The notes beneath the pieces are model-generated. The model searched no databases and was not told the DNA's origin. It saw only the letters and a list, made by a program, of their open reading frames with translations. Positions 48,901-61,039 of a DNA stretch of 64,000 nt are shown one piece after another. Positions within the stretch are counted from its first letter, which is position 1. Every line of letters starts with the position of its first letter. The stretch comes from Polytrichum commune (Eukaryota; Streptophyta; Polytrichopsida; Polytrichales; Polytrichaceae), in the NCBI GenBank assembly GCA_950295325.1, contig OX485806.1, positions 13,888,001 to 13,952,000 of the forward strand. Reading direction: 5' to 3'. A program made the position numbers and the translations under genes.

Positions 48901-49530
48901 GCATTTTTCCATGTTTGTTCTAGTGGTGTGGTTTTAATGGGGAATGCTCGGTTTGTGGTGGTGACGTGTATTTCGAATTCTCTTTCTAGTAGGAGGAGTG
49001 TTCTAGCTATTGGTGATCTTAGGCTTGGCCCAGGTCGTTAAGGGCTTGTATTAGTTGTTGACCTATGCAGTGTATGTAGTCTGGTAGGAGGGAGGTCACA
49101 TTGATGCCAAAATTTTCATGTGTGAGGTGTGTGAGAATGTTGGCTGAGCTTTTGGGTATGTTACATATTTCTTTGGTTAGTTTTCTAATTAGTTTGTCTA
49201 GTTTTTTTATATTTGATTTGGAGAATGAGACTGCGTAATATGCATATGCAATGTGGGGTTTGATGAATGTGTTTAGGATTTTAATTTTTTGTGTGAGGCT
49301 AGCTGGTGAGAGGGTAAGTAATTTGCATTGTTGTTTGGCCTTTTGGAGAGTGATTTCTTTTTGTAGGTTCCATTTGAGCAATGGCATTAGGTGGATGCCT
49401 AGATAGGTGTATGGTTCATTTTGTGTGAGGGTTGGGAAGTAGTTTTTGAAAATAATCCAAGTGACCATGAAACATGATCCATTTAATGTCATGTAAGAAT
49501 CCATGTAGACTTTACATCCATCTTGCATTC
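45960..49530 (-). mobile_element. 5'-truncated LINE with RNase H domain
   Basis: Read on the minus strand, 49528-49019 is the C-terminal part of a non-LTR reverse transcriptase (EPYTYLGIHL..., then ILNTFIKPHIAYAYYAVSFS); the catalytic YxDD part is missing, so the copy is truncated at about 49.5 kb. An RNase H domain follows: YTDGSF (about 47304-47322), RAKLNAILIAI, IFTNSLNSI and VRAHSGIIGNEIADTLANEG (about 46925-46985). A C-X2-C-X9-H-X4-C zinc knuckle (NCTLC...PHLLSTC, about 46510-46572) is near the C-terminus. Two RNase H acidic positions are altered: the usual Glu of the AEL motif is Lys, and the usual Asp of FTDS is Asn. The 3' end is probably near 45.7-45.96 kb. The sense strand is A/C-rich throughout. 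Confidence 0.88.
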
Positions 49531-49761
49531 ACATACTTTGTCAGTCCCTTGAGCGTAGTGTGAAGCATACTTGGACCGGCTCCGCCTTTTCCACCAATGA
49601 GAGTGCTTGAAGTGTATTGGTCACAGGCTCTTAGTCTCATGTGTGAAGTAGCCTTGAGTGTAAAGCAAATTTTGAAAACAACTTGAACAACTTGAAATTT
49701 TAAGGGAGAGGAGGACAAATGTAAACCAACTTGAACAAACGGCTAATCGTAAGAGTGTTTT

Positions 49762-50654
49762 CACGGGGAGGTCACTGGCAAAAATCGTAGAAACAACGTG
49801 CGATAAAAAAATAAGGTCTAATATATTCATTGTAGGTAAATTTTGCAAAAAACGTACAAATAATATAGGGGGTTTTAAATAGTAAAACATGTATACATGT
49901 AAAATACCATCTCATATAATGGCCTCTTTTATCTAGTTAGTACATGTAAAACATTGTGGAAACAATTACTAGGGGTAGCAAGTCTAGGATAGGGTTTGTG
50001 CTAGTGGATGAAAAAGGCAATTTTTTGTTGAAAATGCTTGCTTGAATGACTTCGCACGCTGGCTTGATTGAACGTTAATGAACCAACGACTCCAATGTGG
50101 AGTTAATGGTCTCTACTCACGTGCCAGGAGGGGAAATTTCGGCGCTTTGTTTGACTTTATTTCACAGTCTTAGACAATGCTTCAGTTACATGCCTTTGCG
50201 TTAGGTTTATTGTTTTGATTTAGTTCATGTGAGTTTAGCATTGTCAGTGGTTGAACTTCACAATTCATGGTTGTAAGAAGAGAAATGTCCTTCATGAAAA
50301 AAAAATGTCGCCTACAAAACCAAAGAATATTGGGGTGTACGAAATAAAATGCGGTTTAAGAAAAAACTGGACAACAGTTGGGCTCCAAGAAAAAAGAAAT
50401 TGGGGTAAAGTCAAGAAAATTGGTTACTTGGGGTACAAGGAAAAAACCTAGTATATATAAAATAGGGTATTTCTAAATGATCTCCCTAAAAATTATAATG
50501 ACGGATAGGGTGCATTAAAATACAAGCATTTACCTTTATTTTCAAAAATACCATAGTTTATAATCTTTTATGCAAGGTAAATAGCCCCCCCCCCGATAAA
50601 TAGGTCTTGAGCGCACGTGTATGCATTAATTAAAAAGGGAGTGACCTCCCCGTG
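49762..50654. mobile_element. 893 bp non-autonomous DNA element with shared termini
   Basis: It begins CACGGGGAGGTCACT and ends AGTGACCTCCCCGTG, perfect inverted termini of 15 bp, and is flanked on both sides by AGTGTTTT, a perfect 8-bp duplication (49754-49761 and 50655-50662). Subterminal CGTGCG/CGCACG blocks are shared with the ~410 bp MITEs, but the interior is different and non-coding. The termini and 8-bp duplication suggest one hAT-like transposase mobilised both size classes. Confidence 0.93.
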
Positions 50655-50728
50655 AGTGTTTTCCCCTAGTGTTATCTCACATATATATTTAAGAGTTTCA
50701 TTAATTTGGGGCTTGGGACGATCACACC

Positions 50729-52648
50729 TGTGGGAGCCCACTTTTTCGCCGGAATACGGAAATACGGAAATACGGATCCAAATTCCATATTTTACCATGC
50801 TAACCTAGGGGTAATCAGGTTTATTTGAGTGTTTTAGCCGTATTAGGAATAATGGGTTTTTGAACTCCGCCTTACACGATAAAATGGTTAAAACTGATAC
50901 TTTGGCCGGACCGGAATTTAAGTCAAATTCCGGATCCCGGGAGCAAACCGGGCCTTCAGCGGCTAGGGCCTTCAGCAACCAAGGAGACTATTTTGCCCCC
51001 GGAGGAGGAGCTTCCGCCATCAACGGATTACCAAGTCAAACCAAAAATGGAAAGGCGGTGAAAAAGCACCACACCACTTGAATTAGACTTAAGCATGCAG
51101 CTGTAGGTAGATCAGAATTAGGACAGCAGGAATAGGTAGATCAGACTTAGGCGAGCATGCAATTCAAATTTTGTGTCAGCAGATCAAGATCCGGGAATTC
51201 CGGATCTTCCGAGAAATCCGGAAAGTCCGAAGTTCCGGATTTCTCGCAGTTAGGGTTTTCCAGGGCGGCCGCCTGGGCCGCCACCCTTAGTTAGGGATCA
51301 CAGCCTCTACTTAAGGCTGAATAAGGAGCTGGAGAAGTGTTCCTTCTCCATTGTTGTATTGTGTTGCTCCCTACTCAATAAAACTCTAGATCTTCACCTA
51401 TTCTCATTTGTTTTGTGCACGGACGGATTGGGAGGTTGTTGTACGCTAGAAGTAAGGAAGGAGTAGGAAGTCCGAATAGGACAAAGGAGAGGAAACCCGG
51501 ATTAGATCCGGTTGCAAGCCTAGGGATCCTTTTTGAGTGTAGTGGGAAGGAAACCTCACTATTCCGGATGTTTGGGTAACGTCCGGGTGGGATAGCCGCT
51601 GGTAGGACTGGGTAAAATCCGGAAGGGATCCGGATTTACGCCATCCGATCTTTTGAGAGGTCTCACCGCCCTCGGACGGAACAATCCGGAAAGTGGTACG
51701 GATCGCCCAGTTATCTCAGATTTAGTAGAGCCCCAAGCAGTTGTATACCGGATCCGTCCGCCGGAAGGGGAGACCCGGATCAGATCACTAGTCATTACCT
51801 TCCGGAACCTTTCCGGGTGTAGTGGGAGGGAAACCTCATTTTCCCGGCTGGTCGGGAAACGTCTAGGTGGGATAGCCGCTGGGAGGATTGGGTGAAGTCC
51901 GGGAGGGATCCGGATTCATGCCATCCGAGCTTCTGAAGAGGTCCCACCGCCTTTAGACGGACCAATCCGGAAAATGGTACGGATCGCCTAGTTAGCCCGG
52001 ATTCAGTAGAGCCAAAGGTAGTACTAGCCGGATGAGATCCGGAGAAGTACAGGAGTAAGTTAGGATTCCGGATGAGGGGATACAGATCCGGAGGAAGGGG
52101 GAAGGAGACACCATCGATCCGGATATCCGAGTAGCGTAGAGACAAGATATTCCGGAACGTGGTACGGATCACTCTTTCACTCTGTTGAGCTTACCCCCCT
52201 TCGTGGAATCCGGCACCCTCCTGTCGTTGTGGTCCTAGGAGGTAATCCGGACTCCCTGTGTGACCTGCCAATCCGGACCTGATCAATCCGGCTTGGTTGT
52301 GAGGGAAGATCCGGACCCCCCTCTAGAGAAGGACGTCTTCACCGGAAAATACCCATCATTAAGGGAGGATAGAACGTAGTACAAAGATATTTTAGGGAGG
52401 AAACAATCCGTCTGGGACTTAGGAGTCAAATCCGGAAGAGGAAGTTCCGGATACAGGAGGACTTCAAAAAGGCCGGAAACTAGGATTTCCGGAAAATATA
52501 AAAGAAGAGGGGAAACAAACAGTTCCGGAAAATCTCTACCTCCTACACTTCACAGAATCCCTGGACGATACTAAGGTCACCCGGAAATATCCGGATTTGG
52601 CACAAAAACCCGCCAATCCGGAGCTTTTGGTGTTTGTGGGTTCCCACA
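50729..52648 (+). mobile_element. Solo LTR (1.92 kb) of an LTR retrotransposon
   Basis: It starts TGTGGGAGCCCAC and ends GTGGGTTCCCACA, so it has TG...CA ends in a short inverted repeat, and a perfect 5-bp duplication ACACC lies on both sides (50724-50728 and 52649-52653). An AATAAA signal lies near 51380. No internal region or second LTR is present, so this is a solo LTR left by recombination. Two internal direct repeats (about 51530-51735 and 51815-52013) and many CCGGAT/ATCCGG words fill it. Family (copia or gypsy) cannot be told from the LTR alone. It is a fossil without coding capacity. Confidence 0.93.
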
Positions 52649-52653
52649 ACACC

Positions 52654-53043
52654 CCCTTACGTTTCATAAACACGTGTGATAAAAGTTTGCTATCCTATAT
52701 TATATGCCATAAATAATCTTAAAAATTATGATTTTTTTTCTACATATGCATAACCATTGATAATATGTTTCTTAATATTTTTTTGAAATTTTGAGTCATC
52801 TTCATTTTTTTAGTAATTCCTTTAGTTCAATTTTGTGTCATTCTAGTTAGAAACGGTATGTTTTATGGAAAAAACAAATCATTGGTTTTGGTTACCATTT
52901 TTTTACTATGTGATAGAACTGTGTATATCTACTCATGAAAAAAATTCAAAAAATGTTGACCCATTTTGGTGATGCTTTATATGTAAAAAGTATATATATA
53001 TCACACGTGGTGTTCAACTTAACAATGGAGTGCACCCCCCGGG
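52654..53043 (-). mobile_element. Shared-terminus MITE family, copy 3 (inverted)
   Basis: The interior matches the reverse complement of the copies at 31168 and 44025: GTTTGCTATCCTATATTATA, ACATATGCATAACCATTGAT, CATTCTAGTTAGAAACGGTA and TCTACTCATGAAAA. The right edge retains GTGGTGTTCAACTTAACAAT and GGAGTGCACCCCCCGG. The left edge abuts the solo LTR's target duplication, so the LTR inserted at or very near this element's terminus. It is more diverged than the other two copies. Confidence 0.8.
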
Positions 53044-55639
53044 AGTGCACAAAAAAAGCCACGTCACATTTTCAAATGAGATGTCTACTTTATCACAAAA
53101 ATATATTCAAAAGTCCACATGGGCTTCAAAAAGCCTCTTTGGTGATCCAAGACCTAAGTCTCATGACAACACATAACTAGACTACTATGAACCATAGATG
53201 GAACCTGACTATTATGAAGCTTCAAGGGTGAACTTAACTAGGCTATTATGAAATTGAGTGGATAAGAGTGGATTAATAACAATCTAGTTCACTACTTATA
53301 ATCCCTAGTGGTCATCTTGCTAACTACATTAAATATGATATTGAGTGTTGTATGGTAATTTTTTGGATGACACTTCTTAGAATTAGTGAATAAATATTGT
53401 CATGGATGATGGATGAGTTCAACCATTGGCCAAAATCCTAGTACCTTCATTTGTCAACAACTTGTGATGAAAGTTAGATGAAGATTCACTTAGTAAGTGA
53501 TAGTAATTGCAACATTATAAATCTATAGCCCCCCCCCCTAAAATTTTGTACAAGGAATGAAAAATAATGTTGGTAACACTATACCACGGTTTACTGAGCA
53601 AGACAATTAGAATTGGTGACACTAAATATCATATTTAGTGTACTTCTAAGTCCTCTTATTTTCTCTTATCTTGGATAGGTTATCTTGTCTTATCCTAGAT
53701 ATCTTAGTCTTATCTTCTCTTACCTTGTTAGCTCCAAAAGATTAACCCCCCCCCCACCCTGGTCCAATCACATTGTTGGACAAGTACCTATGTCCACCTC
53801 ATCAGCCCCCCACTATTGTTCTCAAACACTCCTCATATATTATCTCTCGTATGAATGGAATGTGTTTTATTTACTTAAAATTGCAAGTTATGTGATATGT
53901 GCGTACAATCGTGAGTTTCTAATGTTGCCTATGATGATGTTTTGAAGCATTTTGATAAGATACAATGTTGTAAAGACCTTATCACCACTAGGAGTGATTT
54001 AGTCGTTACTTGGAAAGTTAGACCCATGATAGGTATTATTGCTTGATTGGGGTTTGTTTTCTAATTTGTTTTCATGGAAAATTGCTTACCTCTTGCAATT
54101 GAACCGGTTTTCAATTTAAACCAAAAGAAGAGAAAAATAAAAGGATAAAAAAATAAAAAATTCAGCACTGTAGGGGGTCTCTCTAGATTGGTCAAATTTA
54201 CATATCAAGTTTTCTTCCAATGTTAGCCACATTCCATTCTTGCATTAGTTGAGATTCATTTGAACCCCGTGGTGTGGAACTACATGTAAATCATGTTTTA
54301 GTGTGGGTTACCATTTGGAGTAAATCATTGCTATAATTATTTTATTGACATTTTCATTTGTTATCAAGTAAGTTATAGCGGGATCCTTGATGTGCATATT
54401 AACTATTTGTGTCATTAAGACAAAAGTAAATGATACTTTCAATAAAATGTTATAACAATGCTTAATTCTAGATGGCACCCCACGATGATAGGACTGTATA
54501 GTGGACATCGTGGCACAAATAAAGATGGAGAAGAGGGTCTTCTACAATATTTAAAACTTTCACACATTCGTGGGATAGTTCAATCATGTGGAAACTACGC
54601 TTCACAAACTCGATCTAAACTATTACTAAGGCACCATGATCAATCTCCATGACATTACATAACTCCCTGGTTGCGTTCGTTGGGACCTCGTAACACATGA
54701 GTATAATTCTCCTTTGATTATAGGATTCCCATATTTATGGGGAGCACTCAAGCTGCATATTTTGAATTTTTCAACAAACAACTGTAGATTATTAGAGTTT
54801 TTAGTCGCAACCTCTTCCTTTGAAAAAAAAAGGCCATCATGTAGTTGCTTAATATGTCATGACGCCGAGAGGGGATTTATTGCATACGAGGATAGTTTTC
54901 AATGCTCATTCATATTGTGTTGGCCAAATGTGAAGTTCTTGCCATAGATTTATACACTTTGAAGTTCACTAGGGGCTGTCAACAATCATGGTTTGTCCAT
55001 CTATCCCCCTCTTGGTTAGTATGCAAAGCGACCTCACTTTCCCGACACCTAGCCGAACAAGGATTTAACACATGGAAACCCATGACAACCCAACGATATC
55101 AAAAAATAGCATACGATGATATCAAGGAGGCTTTTCTTGCTAAAGAGTAGGACTCTTTCCATCTCTCATGGAAGAAACTAGATTACCTCCATCAAAAGGA
55201 TTTTCTTAAATACGTATGTGAATTATACTCAATCATTGACTTCATCACAACACAAGATCATTGATGCCTACCACACCTCAAACCACAAACTTGCCAATGA
55301 ATTTGGACGATGAACAACTATCCCTATCTCTAGATATACTAGACTCTGCCACTTTTAAGGCCTCAGTAACCTATGATGTGGAATATGTCATTTCTAAGAC
55401 CCAACCTTTTCAAACTAGTGTGATCCCCACAAATTCAAAGTCAATGACTTTTCTTCATACATGCAAAGAATGACATGTATGAAGGAGACATTATGGAGTT
55501 GAAAGAAGCATAAGTTACAACATGAAGTTAATTAGTGATGCCTTTTGCTTATTTCTTCATAACTCAAGGTCTTATTACACTTATGTGTTTATGTTTCATA
55601 TATTGAAAACACTTCTTAGTAGGTAAATACTATTGCAAG
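53044..55639. other. Gene-poor spacer
   Basis: Several plus-strand open frames (for example 54902-55150 and 55261-55473) have no recognisable family and no supported splice structure. 10-base C runs occur at 53529-53538 and 53746-53755. Confidence 0.4.
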
Positions 55640-55830
55640 ATACAAGGTATGTGGGCCTTATGCGGTCACTCTCCTTATAAATGAGTTGTTATAAGCCAAG
55701 ACTTGTTGCTTGCCTGTTGTTAAGAAACATCAAACATACACCAAGAAAAAACATGTTAAAATGAGATTGGACAATGTGCTTGTAATATATTCATCTTAGG
55801 CTAAACAGTTGACGTGATTGGGATGACTAT
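55640..55830 (-). repeat. Rep-A fragment, inverted
   Basis: GTGGGCCTTATGCGGTCACTCTCC is here the reverse complement of the Rep-A GAGAGTGACC.CATAAGGCCCA block, followed by AGATTGGACAATGTGCTT, matching the inverse of AGCACATAGTCCAATCT. Confidence 0.65.
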
Positions 55831-56689
55831 AAAATCACTTAAATTTTATATTTTTAAAACAAGATTTTCAATTTAACTTGTCATTTTTTTTGCATCTCGT
55901 CTTCAATTGTGAATCAAGAATGACAATCTCATCGAAACACGATTGCTAACATGAGGAAACAATTCCCGATCCGTTCTACCGGTCAAGTTATCTATGGAGT
56001 TGGAAATTGCTTGAAACGCGGCCATGTAACTTACCTTCATGATGTAACCGTTGAAAGGGTTGAGAGAGCATATGCCACGTGCCATTCCCTTTGTACCCAA
56101 AAATGAATGGTTAACGGCCTTTTGAAATTATGAGAGTCAAAAGAGAGGCAAAATCCTATACCCTCGCACCATTGGGCGAGAGGGGACACGTCGCTTCATG
56201 GAGATATTGGGGGTGCTTTTGGCCTTGGATCTTATTGCTACTTTACGGGCAACTTGCAACGCTTCTTTACATGCTAGGTCTTGGTGGCCTCACACCCATT
56301 GGCCCAACCCTACCACTCATATGAAACATATCTTCCGAGCACGTGCCTAAACTTAAACAACGCCAACTCTCGTACACAATATGCTACATAAAGTTAAACC
56401 TATGGGTCTTTATAGACCTATAGGTATATTTTAGTGCAAGCATAAATTAGATTTTGATACCCTAATATTGTGCAAAGGTAGGCATGTCTTAAATGGTTAT
56501 GTCCTCCGGTAAGCCCGTGAATTCTCCTAAGAGAAAGTAAACATGCTATTAGTATGAAATGATTAATGAATCCAAATGGAGTTTCTATTCAATTTCCTTG
56601 TACGTTTCGGAGTTTGTTTGAATACCTCATTCGTTTTCACAACAAAATTTATGTTTCTTCTTCTTAAATGAAGATGGAACCCAAAGTAG

Positions 56690-56800
56690 GTCACAAATCT
56701 GAGCACGTAGGTTGATTGCTTATAAACATGTGTTTTGCAAGTGTTTGTTCTTAGATTCACAAATAACTCAAATTTTAGGCGGCCAATGAAGATAAGTAAC
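56690..56800 (+). repeat. Rep-A-like fragment
   Basis: TGAGCACGTAGGTTGATT, GTTTGTTCTTAGATTCACA.ATAACT and CCAATGAAGATAAGTAACC follow the order of the member at about 40150-40290. Confidence 0.5.
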
Positions 56801-56995
56801 CGAATTATGCTCACTTACATTGGACAAGTTTTATATTACATGTCCCTTTTGTTTTTCTTGTGTGAAAGGGGATTATTGCATACGAAGATGCCTCTCAAAT
56901 CATTTAGTGAAAATGACTTGAAATAGTCATGTAGTTCATTGGTTCCCATGACAATATTAAGCAATTTGCATTCATTCATGTGGGCCGTAAGAATA

Positions 56996-57065
56996 TAACC
57001 ATGAATGCCACAACTAGTGCAAATTTAGTCCAAATGTGCACTAGCTGTGGCATCCCATGGTTATT
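56996..57065. repeat. Short hairpin with ~26 bp arms
   Basis: TAACCATGAATGCCACAACT (56996-57015, continuing to TAGTGCA) pairs with TAGCTGTGGCATCCCATGGT (to TA), leaving a loop of about 13 bases. It probably lies within the LTR of the copia relic. Confidence 0.8.
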
Positions 57066-58638
57066 GGAACTCAATAGGTATGGAAGTTAGATTGCACAAG
57101 CAAGTTACACATACACAAAGGCATATGAACAATGCTTGGAGATGGTCTCCTCCACCCCTTGCCTTGCCCTTTATCGCTCATTTTTACCTCGGTTGATACA
57201 AACACTATGAAATAACTCACCTTTCAATGTGGACCAACCTTGTAGGCTTATTACAACCTTATTACTTCTAGTATTACATTTCTATGACTATGAGCAATCT
57301 AATGCTCCACCTTCAACACTCCCACTTTGCAAGTAGTCAAAGACTTGTAATATTATTGAGTTTCATAGTTTCTCATTAGTATATAATGAGTTTCTAGCAT
57401 TGCCCATAAACTTTTGCATATTGTACGTCATTGCTTCATTCCAACTCAAAAGACCTTCAAATATTGCCACATTGGCCCATTCCTCATCACATTGAGGCAA
57501 AATGTGGTTCTTTCACCATTCTCCAAGTGGTCGCCGCTCCTTGCCAAATCCTTCAACAATAACATGGTCATTTGCGGGTCCCTCACGTGATTCTTCAATG
57601 TTAACTCCATTACCTCCCACTTGCTCGTTGCCATCCACAGATTGTCCACTACCGTCAAATACAGGTGATTTGAAAGATTTGTCCACCACCACCACCTTAG
57701 GGCCTTCATTTCTCCCACTTGGATGCATTTCCAAATCGTTTTTAATGCTCCCACTATCTTCTATAAACACAACATCTCTATTTTTTATGATTTTCTTTGT
57801 TTTCAAACACATCAGCCTATACGCCTTTGTACCTTCGCGATATTCGAGAAACATGCATTTGATTCCTTTTGCATTGAGTTTGTCCCTCTTCTCGTCCGGA
57901 ACCATTGTATAAACAAGGCTTCCGAACACACACATGTGTGCAACACAAGGCCTTCTCCCGCTCCACATTTCTTCGGGTGTAATGGACAACAAGGCGTTTG
58001 TCGGACATCGGTTTAGTGTATAAACCGCATTTGCCACCGCTTTCGCCCATAGTGATTTCTCGAGTTTTTGAGCTTCGAGCATACACTTTGTCAGTGTGAT
58101 AACGGTTTGAATAATATACTCCGCTAGTCAAATGTCTTGAGGCGTGCTCTCAATGCTGTGTTCCATATAAAATCTTCAAAGATATTTTGAAATGGAGTCC
58201 CCTCCGCTCATCCACCGAAACCCCTTGATTTCGTACTCCAATTGCATTTTTACAAATCCTCGGAACTCCTTAAACCTCTCAAACCACACTCTTTTGCATT
58301 TCGTCATGTCAACCCACACCTTCCTTGAAAAGTCATTTAACAAATATAACAAAATACTTTGCCCCTTTTACGGATGTGGTCCTCATGGGGCCACAAACAC
58401 CCAAATGCACAATCTCCAATGATTTCGTCGGTAGTCTCTCCTCATCGTTGCCCCATTTTGCTGCATATTGCTTGCCCTCCTTGCATGCTTTGCAAACCAA
58501 TGTAGAGGTGGGAGGAAAGATTTTATTTAGGGTCCTTCCTCTCACTACAAACTAGCCATGTGGGCTTATCACAACCTTATTACTTCTAGTATTACATTTC
58601 TATGACTACTAGCAATCTAATGCTCCACCTTCAACAAT
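57000..58638 (-). mobile_element. Ty1/copia retrotransposon relic
   Basis: Minus-strand pieces at about 58545-58333 (GAG-pre-integrase/integrase zinc-binding type) and 58082-57513 (integrase core end, e.g. RPCVAHMCVFGSLVYTMV) identify a Ty1/copia element. A purine tract GCAAAGTGGGAG precedes a TGTTGAAGGTGGAGC sequence at about 57318, the start of the 3' LTR. The same start recurs at about 58636, marking a remnant of the 5' LTR; the 76 bp shared by the two remnants differ at a few positions. Reverse transcriptase and most of gag are absent. It is a heavily broken fossil; the lower LTR boundary is uncertain. Confidence 0.85.
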
Positions 58639-60544
58639 GTTTATATTCTCAGGGTCTACACAAACAAACACACATTGCTTAATATGTTATGTCATTCTCA
58701 AGTCAACTTGACATCAAAAATTAACTTAAGAGACCCTTGAATTAGTTAGTGAGACACATTTGTAGTAAGCTAAGGGGCATGTTTTCAACATGTCAAGTGA
58801 TTTTAAAATTCAAAATTTATTAGGTTGTTAGGGAGAGAGTGATATGACGTCAACCTCCGGTGTTGGCATGAAAGAGGGACGCTTCACCTTGGTTACGGCC
58901 GTGAGCTCATATGTGAACCTGGGATGGGTTTATCAAGTAGGATTATATGACAAGTGCTACTGCCTCATGTCGAAGGTCGTCCCTATTTGTAACTATTGAA
59001 TTGCTAGATCTAATATTTTGATGGTTATGCCAGGTCTACAACATTTTAGCATTTAAGATTCCTTTATTAGAATATGAATATCGAAAAAAAACTCAAAGTT
59101 TGATAAGCCATGAATTACAAATGGTTGGGATAGAATTTCAAGTTACCTAGTATAGTTTTCAAGTAACAGTGTTCTTTATCAACTAGAACTTCTTAATATT
59201 GCATTAGTGCATGTACGATGCCTAAGATGTATTTGGGAATAATAGTATGTATAAACCCACCTCCTATATTCTTGAAATATGGAAACTTGATAAATTTGTA
59301 GTCTGCTAGTTGGGGTGGTTTGGAAATCACTAAAATTTGGAAGATTTGAAGACCTTCACTTGACGTAAGGCTATGTCATATTATGTAAGAAGATGATGTC
59401 AAGGAGTTATGTTCTTCCCTTGTTTTTGCAAATTCAAAGAGTAGTTAAAATGGGGATAGAAACTAATTTGACGTTGGACAAGATACATAATGATTGATAT
59501 CCTCAAATTGAATGTGAGTCATTTGCCTTTGAGCATGTGGATTCTCAAGAACATGTGCAAATTTTGTCGGGCTATGGATACACAAACTCTTAAGAAGCAA
59601 CCTTACAAGGTGGTTTTGCACTTACAACAAATTGCTTAGAAAGTCCATAGTCTTTGTGCCTCTCCTACAATATGTTTGTGTGTTATATATATTTTCTCTC
59701 ACTTCTCCTTTTGCCAGCTTTGTGGCTACATTACCTTTGTGTGACTTTACACTTTTCTTTGTGGCTTGGTTGTTATTTTTTCTTATTTTTTCTTATTTAT
59801 TTTTTGCATCATGGCTTCTTCCACAACTATGTGCCTTGACATTGACAAGCCAACCAACTAGTGCATGCAATTGCAAACCACATCAACATCATAGAGTTAA
59901 TATACTGCTTGTGATTTATTTTATTTTATTTAAAAAACAATTCCATTGGTTTTCATTTGTGCAATGTCAATGGTTGCGATCATGTGTGGTAGAGATGGAG
60001 ACATCAATTTATGTTGTATGAAGTAATAACTCTTCATAAGTTATTGATTTTGCATGCATCAAGCTCTTGTAGCATATTCAAGGCACTCTTCATTAGTTCT
60101 TGTCACTCGTTTGGAAACATTCTTCATTGGTTTTTCATCTAAGTTGTATTGAAATCATGATTTATTTTCTCCAGTGTTTCCAAATCCATCATTCTACATA
60201 ATGGATCCACAAGCTTACACATTACCCACACATCCTTCACATGATTTTGTATTTTGGTTCATTAATCATTCCTCAAGCATTTTCTCCAACCATTCATTAC
60301 TTTTAGTTCCACTTAAATGCATTTTTTCTAAAATAAAACAATTTTATTTGTATAATCAATGATTAAAAAAAACTAAGAATATAGATCAACCGATGCTGTA
60401 GAGAAGACCCCAATCTTGGTCCTCAACATCAATTCCATGTAGGATCCAGGTGAAGAAATCATTATTTGAACAATGAGGATGAAGATCTTAGAGCATTGTT
60501 TGAAACCATATATTTGAATAATCTACTTATTAATGAGGGAAGCT
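58639..60544. other. Gene-poor spacer
   Basis: T-rich open frames near 59632-60021 spell hydrophobic residues but look compositional; no splice structure or family supports a gene. Confidence 0.4.
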
Positions 60545-60625
60545 ATCTTATGAGCGATGAGCAGTGAGCGGTGAGCGGTGAGCAGTAACACATGAGCAAT
60601 GAGCAGTAACATATGAGCAATGATT
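60545..60625. repeat. Short tandem repeat of GAGCAGT/GAGCGGT
   Basis: About eight imperfect GAGC(A/G)(A/G)T heptamers separated by short spacers. Confidence 0.75.
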
Positions 60626-60864
60626 CCAAATTTAGTAAAGACACACGGGTTTAGGGTACACAACCAAAATTTTGACAAATTAATTGCATATTTTCAATTG
60701 TAAATTGCCAATATTTTAAATGAAGCACAAGTGAAAGGGCCCTATTTCCATAGATCATTTAAAACACTTTCAATTCATTGCTGATTTTTATTATAATAAT
60801 CCAAACCAATACATGTCATTTATTGACATCCTTATACATGTAGTTACAACCAACACTTGCACAA

Positions 60865-60984
60865 CTACTCACATTCCACAACACCATCAAGCTCAAGTAG
60901 GTGCATAACCTCATTATACGTACATGTAGGTGCCATAATTGTGAGCCACTCAAACTGCTCATGGGTTGAATTAAGGCCCAAAAT
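60865..60984 (-). CDS. Duplicated, alternative terminal exon of the SWIM-finger gene
   Basis: Forty codons with a TGTAG acceptor at 60985-60989 end in APTCTYNEVMHLLELDGVVECE-type sequence, parallel to the main frame's APTYTYNEVMRLLELAGIVECE. The exon enters in phase 0, which fits a donor AAG|GTGGAT at 61540/61539 in the main frame, so a spliced form could swap the last 33 residues for 39 others beginning ILGLNSTHEQFEWL. The DNA similarity continues past the stop into 60750-60865 versus 61330-61440, showing duplication of the gene's 3' end. No transcript evidence is available. Confidence 0.5.
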   Translation of the reverse strand: MLGLNSTHEQFEWLTIMAPTCTYNEVMHLLELDGVVECE

Positions 60985-61039
60985 CTACAAATGAAAGGAA
61001 ATTAGATATTAGAAATAGTCAATATGTAGGTAACTACTA

